DNA of 64,000 bases from Rostrohypoxylon terebratum. Its lineage: Eukaryota; Ascomycota; Sordariomycetes; Xylariales; Hypoxylaceae. The notes below the pieces were generated by a model. That model was not told the DNA's origin. It saw only the letters and a program-made list of their open reading frames with translations, and made no database searches. Position numbers and translations under genes: made by a program. Below, piece by piece: positions 55,125-64,000 of the stretch (position 1 is its first letter; the number at the start of each line of letters is the position of its first letter). The stretch spans positions 1 to 64,000 of the forward strand of contig MU385921.1 of assembly GCA_022497145.1 (NCBI GenBank). Direction: 5' to 3'.

Positions 55125-57107
55125 AGGAGGAAGTACATCTAGGTAGGTTTACTAGCTAGCACAGCCAAGGACCAAGGTATCATTGGATGCCACCAAAGAA
55201 TCTCACGGAATATGAGCGTTCACTCGAGTCCTACCATGAAGTAGTATTACATACGCATACAGCACAGGGTTCTCACGGACCGACTCGTTAGAAGATTACA
55301 TATTGTTGGTCGAAAGTCTTGTTTTACAAAGACTCCGAACATCGGCCTCCCCGGTCACTCATAGACGATGCTCAACATGAGAGTATCCTTCAGGCAGAAC
55401 CAAGCTCTGCGGTAGGTTGAGCTGATTTAGGACGCGTGCGAAGCATACATTTGCGAATTGGACGAAACCCGAATGCAGGACCCGACGAGCCAATTTGTCG
55501 GGATGCGCCTATACGGATCATCATGTGCGTCCCACTGTAGGTGTGTATCACGATAATGGTGCAAAACATACTACATCCATCATCTATACTACATACTACA
55601 AGATATCAAGCTATATTACCCGCGCATCCCCACCGAACTAAGTAAGAGCATATCGTCGGGTCGCGCTACGAAAAAACGTGGGGGAATGATACTGGATGAC
55701 GGGCTGTCTTCACGAAACTCTAGCGGGGTATTCAAAAACTACTATGTACGAGCTCGAGATGCAGAGACGCAGACGCAGACGCAGACGCAACATGCAACCC
55801 CGAGGAGCCCCTCTTCCTCTTCTAGATACGACCATTCAGGATCGTATACTACCCGACATAAGTACCTGCCCTTTTCCCTATCAAGCATTCGACTGCCGGG
55901 GCAACCGTGCTAAGATCTAGGTACGGCTACCTATCTTGGGCCTTCGCCATTGTCATCACTATTACTTCCTTCATCGTTGGCGGTGCTGACTTATGAGATC
56001 GATTGGCGTTTGTAGTCATTTCGGCGACGATTCATAATTGTCGCGAAGGCTGCTAAAGACTAAGTCTGAATCTTGAACCAATCCATCGGGCTACTATGCG
56101 CATTACGTCTTTTTTTTTCGTCGCTGACTAGGACGTACATTGGAGGAATCAGGTCAAAGTCGCGCATCACGATGTCAGTTTCTGACCAATCATAGCTGGG
56201 CGCATGCGCAACGTGAGAAATTCTTGGGACCATGGCCTTTCAAAAATCGGGAATCATGTGGCACGGAATCAACCTATCTACCTAATAGCGCACCTGCAGT
56301 CTTGAATTTCGACGGTATCGAAGTTTGTGCGCCATCGATAGCCGACAAGCTAGCAAGGAATCCTCTGCTAAGCATTCGAATTTACATCAAAGTGTACAAG
56401 ATGCATGTGTAGTTGAGTCTTAGGTACATACGCGAAACTAGTCGACGAACAGGCGAAGCTGAGATTGTATTGTACATCGTCTTTGGCTTCTCGAAATGCC
56501 TTGCTTCGCCTTACCCGTATCGGTATGGTTGTCATTGGGAAAGGAACGTGACGCGAAATATATGTCTTAGGTAGGTCTTAAGTAGTATGTATATGTATAT
56601 GTATATGTATATGACCGGGACCGTATATGACGAGCTGATAACGCAGAATTCTAGTCTAGGTAGGCTAGGCCACAAATGTTCCTCCAAACTGTAAGAAGCC
56701 AGCAGGGAGTCAACAAAGAATTGACTGGCTTTTCGGATTGGCTATAACAGTGCCGTTCCATCCCTTGACATTTTGACATGCGAGATAGCCGGGTGGTCGA
56801 AAATGTGTGGATGAGTGGATGGATGGGTTTGGTGTGCTCGGCTCAATGACGGTTTTTAGTATCAAGCCGTTCCCTAAAGCAAGACCGGCACACGATGATG
56901 GAATTGATGGGGATGGAATGTCCTTTATCTTCTTGACCTTGCTGTAATATCTATCCACGCATCCACATCTGTCACCGGGATATTGTGTACTAGGTATATA
57001 CCAGGCACACATTTTACGACGTACGTAGGTAGGACCTAGGTACCTACCTATAGCCGTCCGGGCAAGCAAGGTATTACAATACCTACCTACTAGGACCTAG
57101 GTCAAGC

Positions 57108-57135
57108 ATCCGTAATCCGTAATCCGTAATCCGTA
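57108..57135. repeat. Tandem repeat, ATCCGTA x 4
   Basis: Four perfect copies of the 7-mer ATCCGTA in a row. Short array, probably unstable; no function suggested by the sequence. Confidence 0.85.
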
Positions 57136-57309
57136 ACCGGTGATCCGCATGTTAATCGGGTTCAAGCCCATGGCAAAATACCACACGACCTCAGTCCAGG
57201 CATAAGCTGCATCTCTCGGGAATGCACCGAAGATTCCGTAGTAACAAATAATCCAGGCACTGAAAAAGGGACGGGAAACAGCAACGAGAGCTGCAAGTAG
57301 GCCGCATTT

Positions 57310-57330
57310 GCCCGTTGCCCGTTGCCCGTT
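57310..57330. repeat. Tandem repeat, GCCCGTT x 3
   Basis: Three perfect copies of the 7-mer GCCCGTT, about 175 bp from the other 7-mer array. No function suggested by the sequence. Confidence 0.8.
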
Positions 57331-58048
57331 GTCCATTGAATGTCAGATTGTTGGAGGATCTACATAGACGATCTAAACGATCTAAACGACCCAGTCAGCC
57401 AGTGTAGGTGTCCTGAAAGCTAGACCAATGCCTATCATGACCCTGCCAATCCCTGGACCGGCTGTCTGTTTTTGTTATTCTAGGTAGGTAGGTATGTATG
57501 TAACGATGATAAGGCCATATCGCAGCCAGCCAAGCCAGCCAGACTGCCAGATAGACACGACACTCGCCACGCCACCTAGGACCTAGGTGCTTATCTGACT
57601 GTCTGAGTACTTACCTAAGCTGCGATGCTAGCTGATGGCTGGCAATGCCGTGTTAGGTACAGCATACCTAGAGTTGGGACTTGGGATTTAGGTGTTGATG
57701 ACGATATGTATCATGACGGGTATCATGTATTGTGCATGCGTTGTTGGCGTCAAGTACCTAGGTATATATGGATACATGCATGCATACATAGGTACCTACC
57801 TTAGGTAGGTAGGGTACCTAGGTACTGTAGATAGGTACATGTATGCAAGTATATTCATCATACATACCTACAGGCTACTACATTGTAAGTGTTTTTCTGT
57901 AAGATTCCCGAATAAGACTCAGGATCCATACATACCTTAGGTACCTACTTAGGTAATACCATCATGGACGGATGACAGGATCGTTGTTGATGATGGATGT
58001 AAACCTCCTATTGCTCCTATTGCTCCTGTCTTGGACGGTGTTATCCCG

Positions 58049-58076
58049 AACATCCAACATCCAACATCCAACATCC
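58049..58076. repeat. Tandem repeat, AACATCC x 4
   Basis: Four perfect copies of the 7-mer AACATCC, preceded a few bases upstream by a doubled CCTATTGCT unit. The period is again 7 bp. Confidence 0.85.
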
Positions 58077-58192
58077 ATTGAATGGATTCAAGTTCCAGGT
58101 TTAGATGTTAGGTACCTACCTACCTATTATTAGAGACATCAAAGATAGGTACCGATGTACCCACATAGCGGTCGTATCAACTGTTACTACTA

Positions 58193-58547
58193 CAGTAAAC
58201 CTTCGCCATAACGATGGTCAAAAAACACCACCCTTACTTCGTATATCGTTATGCAAGAGTATTGCTAAGAAGAGGTCTCCACATTTACCCGATTTGGTAT
58301 GGTAGCACTTAAAGGTCAAGGCTAGGCGATTTTCGGTTGAATTAATAAGCAAGAATAGCTAGGAACTAGTACTAAATTGGGTATTTTGTGGGTCTTAAGC
58401 CAATTATCTCACCCTTGTCATAACGATTTTGGTGGTGGCCAATCAAAAAATATCGTTATTTTGTATGTAAAATCCTAAAATCCCCTTGGAATATCGTTAT
58501 AAAGAATAATCGTAATAGTCTAGAATCGCTATGGCGAAGGTTTACTG
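58193..58547. mobile_element. MITE of Tc1/mariner (pogo) type, TA-flanked
   Basis: Terminal inverted repeats of 23 bp (58193-58215 and 58525-58547) match with a single mismatch, beginning CAGTAAACCTTCGCC and ending in its complement GGCGAAGGTTTACTG. Each end is bordered by TA (58191-58192 and 58548-58549), the target-site duplication of Tc1/mariner elements. The 355-bp interior has no open frame of note, so it is non-autonomous. Several ATCGTTAT words lie inside near both ends, as expected of transposase-binding sites. Family assignment rests on TIR start and TA duplication only. Confidence 0.85.
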
Positions 58548-59952
58548 TAACTACCTACTACCTACATAGTAGGTAGTAGTAGGTAGTAATACTACATAGT
58601 CCGATACTTGGGATGCGGAACATTTCAACTTGGAACCTTGAGCATTGAAGGATGTACTGCGTACACTGACAGACTGGCAGACTGGCAGCCCATCCGTACC
58701 GTACCGAATTCATGTACGTTTGGGGTTTGGTTTGGTTTGGGCTAGTTTGGTCTTAGTTTGTCTTGGCTTTGGAGAAGAAGAATTGTAAATGGGAAATGGG
58801 AAATGGGAAAGTGGAAAGTGGAAAGGGAAGATACACTAGAACTTTGATAGAATACAGAAGATCGAAGATAAAAGGTTCGAACATTCAACGTTCAATACAA
58901 TGGACTCGGGATTGTTTAAACCTACTACCTAGTACCTAGTAGGTACGTATTATTCCTTCCAATATGAGGTAGGAGCAATACGTTAGGTACCATGTATTCA
59001 GCTTATCAGTTGAACATGTTGACAACCTTGAAGTATGTACATACATACATCAAGAGCAGCAGAACAAAATACCCAAAATATCTACATTAGGTATGTACAA
59101 TGTACATATTAGTAGACTCCTAGAGCATGAAAGAGCACCTGAGCAGAGAGGTACGTACCGGTTGTATCTTGTACATTAGTACCATTGAAGACATCAGTTC
59201 GAAATTATTAGAACCACCACTCCTCATTTGCTAGGGCTACGTCTTGATCACTGCGTTCAAAGCATTCAAGCAATCAGATTCGTGTGTCGCTCCCTGTGCG
59301 CTGTTGCGATGCCTGCTGACCTGGACTTGCCAATGTCGAACAACACCCCCCAGCACCTTCCCCAGCACCCCCCTGGATTTCCCACTGGGCGCCTGCATTC
59401 GTTGATTCATTGTCTTAGGCACTTCCAAGGTTAGCGAGCAATTACATTAGTAGGTCGCAGCCGTCGCCTTTTCCCACGTTGATCTTTCCTTTCGTCAAGG
59501 AACATCAACAACAACAGAGAAATCAACATCACCGCAAATTTGTGTTTTTGCAACTTTGCAACCCCCAAGAGTCATCCCAAGTCACAGTCAAGATAATCGC
59601 GTCAGCTTTGGCCATATTCGCCTATTTTGAGATAATTTTTTTTTGTTTTCTTTTTACTACAAAAGAAAACAAAAATTAATCAATCCTTGTTTGCCATTAG
59701 CCTCATCCTACCTACTTCGGACTTGTCCTTGTAAGTGACTCACCTAATTCTCGTCTGCGCTGCGCTCCGCGTGCTGTAATATAGCGCTAGTGCCCCGTCA
59801 TCGTATCAAAACATCGTCGCCCATCAAATAGCATCAACATCAACATCAACCCAACTCTCTCAACACCCAACAATTATATTTCCTACCTGCAAAATCTTGT
59901 ATTCCGTGTCGCTTACCTCTGCAGACACGACTCCAAGTATTCAATTTCAATA

Positions 59953-61062
59953 ATGGCAACTATGGCATCGGCTACTGCTGCTCGCGATATCCCAAAGACC
60001 TCCCTTCCCAGCCGAGACAACTTAACTGCTGTAGCGGCTGCTCGGAGTGTTCCTGTGACACGAACTCATTCCCTTCCGACTCCTCCCAATTCCATATCAC
60101 CTACGCTACCGCCCCATGGTCTCAAGGCCCAGCTGCAGAGGGCCAAGCTTGATACCGTCGACTCCGATCTCGACCTTCATGAAGGCACCGATCATAGTCC
60201 AATCGGTTCCCCCAGTTTCGAGTCGACAGGCGCCATCACTCCCGCAATGCTGGCTAAATTTCATCTACCGGAAATCCTGCTGAATCACGGTCCCTTGGCC
60301 ATCCGCTACATCATGGGTTACTTAACCACTTCGGTACCCGGCTTTGCTGGAATATCTCCGCCAAAAGCACGAAGGTTAGTCGTGGCAGCGCTAGAAGGAC
60401 GTGGACAAGGGCACGGTTCTTCTGAAGGTGGAGGAGTTGGTGGAGTTGGCGGTGTCGTGGAATTCCAAAAGGTCGGATGGGGCCGGTGGGACGCTAAGCG
60501 ACGCGGTCAACCACCTCGAGATGCGTCAAGGCAGTCCGGCGGTGAAGGCGATGCCGCATCATATCCGACTAGCATACCAATCTCAAAAGGTGCAGGGTGG
60601 AACGCTGACCGCTCGCGATTGAACGCACGTGCCACTAGTAACGGCAATTCTGCGGCGTTCTCTCACGACGATAGGGATGCCAACATGATGGAGAACGAGG
60701 CTGATAAGATGTCTCTCGACTCCCTTGACGGCCCTGCGTCGGCATCGTGCTCTTCGGCACCTGACAACGAAGATATGATCATGAACGATGACCCTGAAGA
60801 TGCCACCGACGACGAAGACTGGGCAGCTGTAGGGGCTGCAGCACTGCGGGCGGCTTCATACTCCAATCATACTGAAGCTCGCCAAGGAACAAATTTCCCC
60901 TCTCGTGTATATAATTCTTGCGGATTTCGGTCGTACTCGGGAAATACCGGGATGCTCCGGGAACCTCGTCTCGACAATATCGACCTGGACGCACTGGCTG
61001 CCTCATCGGATGCTCAAGAGCGCGAGGCCATCCAAGCTCTTTTGCAACTCGGTTCTGTATAA
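59953..61062 (+). CDS. STB3: Stb3-like Sin3-binding protein
   Basis: Putative Sin3-associated transcription factor. In yeast Stb3 binds the ribosomal-RNA-processing element and links growth signals to ribosome-biogenesis genes. Single exon, 369 aa, start MATMASATAARDIP at a good context (ataATGGCA). The signature Stb3 domain is at about 93-150: ITPAMLAKFHLPEILLNHGP, then AIRYIMGYLTTSVPGFAGIS and PPKARRLVVAALEGRG, continued by VEFQKVGWGRWDAKRRGQ. The intervening GGGVGGVGGV run is a glycine-rich insertion. The C-terminal part is low-complexity and acidic (NDDPEDATDDEDWAAVGAAA), ending LAASSDAQEREAIQALLQLG. The N-terminus carries LPTPPNSISPTLPP, a proline-rich disordered stretch with likely phosphosites. 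No intron signs were found. Orthology is clear from the conserved block; the regulatory role is inferred from yeast. Confidence 0.9.
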   Translation: MATMASATAARDIPKTSLPSRDNLTAVAAARSVPVTRTHSLPTPPNSISPTLPPHGLKAQLQRAKLDTVDSDLDLHEGTDHSPIGSPSFESTGAITPAMLAKFHLPEILLNHGPLAIRYIMGYLTTSVPGFAGISPPKARRLVVAALEGRGQGHGSSEGGGVGGVGGVVEFQKVGWGRWDAKRRGQPPRDASRQSGGEGDAASYPTSIPISKGAGWNADRSRLNARATSNGNSAAFSHDDRDANMMENEADKMSLDSLDGPASASCSSAPDNEDMIMNDDPEDATDDEDWAAVGAAALRAASYSNHTEARQGTNFPSRVYNSCGFRSYSGNTGMLREPRLDNIDLDALAASSDAQEREAIQALLQLGSV

Positions 61063-64000
61063 ATAATCTAGCATGGGCGGCGTTTTATGAGGGTAGCCCG
61101 ACTCGGACGGGCTTGGTTTGGTTGGTTGTTACTGGCTGGGCTGGTTATCATCTTGTCATTCCTTGATCGAACTGCGGCGTTTTTCTCGATCATTGTTCTC
61201 ATCTGGCATCTTTTTTTTTCCCCGACATCCGGCGTCTCTGGCTTCTCGACGGCATTTAGGGGCACCCCATATTTCCGCTCTGGAGGGATTACGGTTTTGG
61301 AACAATTATCGTCATAAATGGTACAACTTGCATGCATTCCTCTCAACCCTAGAGGCGGGGCGCATCTCCGCGGTTGCGAGCGGTTCGGAGTTTTGTCTTT
61401 CAACTTCTTTCCACCCTCTTTTCTACACAAATAACGAACATTACGCCGAGTTACCTTGGTAGCATACATATTTTACCGGGGACGTATCGGCTCCAGCCAA
61501 AAGGAATCGAGTCACCTTGAGCCAGTGGGAGTCCCTCGTGCGCTCGGTACCGAATACTTTCGGGAGGCTTCTTCTATTGCACATTATACCGTTTTGTGGC
61601 GTACATACTCGACTTTTAATACCTCAACCAATTTCCGCTGGCAGAAAATCCTCCCACCTCGACTAAAACTCGACTCATGGAGGGAAAAAACAACCGATTT
61701 GTCTTATTTCGATATTCAGCGGACGTCGGAAGAAGGCGCTTGCACCGCATATTCATCGCGAGGTTAGGCAATTTGACATATTTTAACACTTTTAATTAAT
61801 GCGCATCGGGGAGACGAGGAGAGACGAGAGACGAAGGAAGTCGATATGTTTAGCTGGATAGAGACGGTAGTCAAATTGATGGCATTACGTTTAGTATACA
61901 TGTAGGGGGCCAAGCAGGGCGAATCAGAGACTTTGTGGAGTGGTTGTCGTTTAACACATGCACCTATAATGGTCTAGTAATGTCGACTACAACATGTCGC
62001 ACATATGATGATGCAACTCGGCCGATGGAAGAGAATCAAAAACGACCGGGCTTTGTAAGGATCATTGGATTAGCTGTAGCTAGATGCATTCTAGCTCCGT
62101 TGTATCGCCACTCGGAAATGAGAGCATTGAATATCCAACTCAGATATAGGAGTGTCTTCAATCAATGACATGAGCCTTGTGTGTGAAGTGATATTCTAAT
62201 ACTGGATCCGGTGGCGGCTATCAAACGAGGCTCATGTCGAAGTTGTACACAATTTTAGCGAGAATCAATGGAGGACTTTATGGCAAAGATTAAAAAAAAA
62301 GTACACCGGTTTACGCGAAAAGCAAGGCTCAACTTGTTTACTAGGAGAGCGGAAATAGCAAATCGGATACCTATTCAGATACTACCTAGGTAAAATTAAC
62401 GACAGTTCCCGACGTTGGCTTCTGTTAAAGAGATAAGAGGCTTTGAAGGGAGATACCTAAGACTTTAAGTACCTAGTAGGCGCACAAGGCGCCTGGTACT
62501 TAGGAGAGTAAGACCTGCAATGACCGATATAAGTATCCGTCAGTAGGTACTAGGTAGGTAGTGTTTGGATGTGATTCTCGACCTACCTGGTTTACGGGAC
62601 CGCGACAGTACTGTAGGCAGCCCTGGAGGTACCCAGTTAAGGCCGAAATATTTTTATGGTGTAAGGTGCCATATTAGCGGTAGTGGTCGATAAATCTCCA
62701 GGTACCTACCTATGTATAATCTTTCATTTTCACCACGGATCATCTAAGGTCGAGTTGGACGAGTGCTTTGATTGCCGAAAGGTCGCGCTCCTCTTAACGT
62801 CATATACAGCATTAAAAGAAGTTTTAGGGACACATAGGTGACCTTGAATTAAGCCTCATTGCTAACCCCTTTTTTTTCTACAATCAAGGGCATCCATCTG
62901 AGTTCTTGAATATACGTCAGTTTTTTATCCTCAGCCTGTAATTAAATTGTGGAATGACATCTATATAGGTATATTTTACAAAGCCACCTTCTCAGCTGAG
63001 TCCAATTTGAATTGGATTGAAGCAGACGTAGCCCTACTAGGTAGTATGTAGAAGTATAACCCCTTCCCTGGCCATCTTTAGTTGAAAAGTGCTTATCCTT
63101 AACGGTTATTCTCGAGCGTCCCTGACGGTTGAATGGGGAGCTGAAATGGGACGATTACTTAGTAAATGCGGTCTGGGGCACTAATAACCTTGGAACTGTT
63201 GTCAGCAGATGACTTCAAATCGGCAAGGCACGGTCAGATGGCCATGACACATTAATTAATACTACCTACACAATAGGAATTGGCACATGCATTCCGCGGT
63301 TCATTAGCGGCGTCCGCCCAGTGAGCCAAGGAGCCAAGATGCTAAGGGCTGCTTGCGTAAGGACTGCCTATCCGTTTTTATGTAAGCTTCCTCGAGGCTG
63401 TGACGAGGATCTGCAGAAGATTGGTCAATGTGAAGAGTTGGATTGGAGACGAATTTTCTTTACTAGCAATCTTAAGACGTAAGTGCTCTTGCGGCTTGAC
63501 GCCCAAGCAATGTCTCGCGTCTATACATACCTAGGGCCCTAGGTAGTCAAAACATATCGAAATCACAGCGGTTGATCCTCATGTCAAGCAATATGGGCTA
63601 GAAAGTTGTTCGTTGAACTTACTTGTATAGGTAGTAGGGGGTAGGGGGGCTGTGAAACTCGTTCAACTCACTAGCAGCGCGGCGGCGCGAAACGCTAAAG
63701 CCAAGGGGAGTGCAGGACATTGATATCAAGCCTGGTGGTATTAAGTGGCATACTGGCATTAGTTGGAAGAAATGTCCGATTGAAAGATTATAGCATGCGT
63801 ATCTCTTAGCCAGCTGCTGCTGACTTGGATCTCGAGGACAAGAAAGACTGATGGGGAGTGAAGTGAATACCCGCAGTTATGCTTAGCAACGGCTCGATTG
63901 GGCGTCGCTCAAGGAAGGACGAGCGGTAATTGGTGTGGGAGCTTACTTCACCGAGTGGCGAATGAAAATTCTTGGGAATGGGCACTGGGGCGTATGTAGA
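61063..64000. other. Intergenic to window end, no gene recognised
   Basis: About 2.9 kb without a supported gene. The first few hundred bases are the STB3-like 3' flank. TAGGTA and CCTAGG motifs recur at 62380-62400, 62545-62560, 62700 and 63530-63545. Open frames are short, lack conserved composition and often overlap. A gene may start beyond the right edge. Confidence 0.5.

Larger units (their letters stand above)
55125..59952. other. Gene-poor intergenic region with repeats
   Basis: About 4.8 kb with no supported gene. Contents: a CAGACG tandem run (55766-55789) within a short Arg-rich frame, a TATATG microsatellite (56589-56613), 7-bp tandem arrays at 57108-57135, 57310-57330 and 58049-58076, a TAGGTA-motif cluster at 57770-57840, the MITE at 58193-58547, and a G/T-rich tract TTTGGTTTGG near 58725. 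The last ~550 bp, rich in CAAC and CT, look like the promoter and long 5' leader of the STB3-like gene. Confidence 0.6.

Noticed and set aside
55696..55920. 74-codon frame with a poly-Arg run
   Set aside because: The Arg run is produced by a CAGACG tandem repeat; no conserved flanks.

Overview
This window is the end of a linear chromosome of a filamentous ascomycete (Pezizomycotina; the sequence alone does not fix the class). It opens with 95 bases of (CCCTAA)n telomere. The genes have the expected eukaryotic form: short introns, mostly 46-130 nt, with GTANGT-type donors, CTAAC-like branch sites and AG acceptors, and several families typical of filamentous fungi (DUF3602/Par32, SnoaL-like, an ING protein, an Stb3-like Sin3-binding protein).

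Layout. 1-3 kb: telomere, subtelomere with an inverted interstitial TTAGGG block, and two intron-containing tRNA genes (Leu-UAG, Thr-UGU). 3-4.4 kb: a three-exon epoxide hydrolase (-). 5.3-13.2 kb: CWC22 splicing factor (-), the small DPM2 subunit (+), and a BCAS3-like WD40 protein (-) with a spliced first exon. 13.2-18.5 kb: gene-poor, holding a SnoaL-like gene (-) and an AT-rich palindromic element. 18.5-26.8 kb: an ING/PHD chromatin protein (-), a secreted alpha/beta-hydrolase (+), a cysteine-rich secreted-type gene with no visible ATG (-), and a polytopic membrane protein (-). 28.6-30.2 kb: a single-finger C2H2 protein (-). 30.2-37.2 kb: a 7-kb gene-free, AT-rich stretch. 37-48 kb is a dense housekeeping block: Par32/DUF3602 (+), RLP24 (-), PAM18/TIM14 (+), a Gfd2-like DEDDh nuclease (-), KU80 (-), a TMEM205-like protein (+) and a small unknown (-). 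50.7-55.1 kb: DUF1295 membrane protein (-) and TOP3 (+), divergent. 55-60 kb: gene-poor, with minisatellites and a 355-bp TA-flanked MITE. 60-61 kb: STB3-like gene (+). 61-64 kb: no gene seen.

There are no operons. Neighbours are mostly divergent or convergent pairs (CWC22/DPM2, RLP24/PAM18, KU80/TMEM205-like, DUF1295/TOP3). Functions are mainly core: splicing, ER mannosylation, ribosome assembly, mitochondrial import, end joining and recombination. I found no secondary-metabolite cluster or CRISPR-like system. The most interesting signals are a presequence-like extension and an RGG insert in TOP3, stopless multiple-of-three introns inside key domains (PHD finger, toprim), an out-of-frame RS-coding tail after CWC22, two non-coding mobile-element candidates, and two short palindromic motif families scattered through the intergenic DNA. 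All exon coordinates were derived by hand from splice signals and frame continuity; none is confirmed by transcripts.
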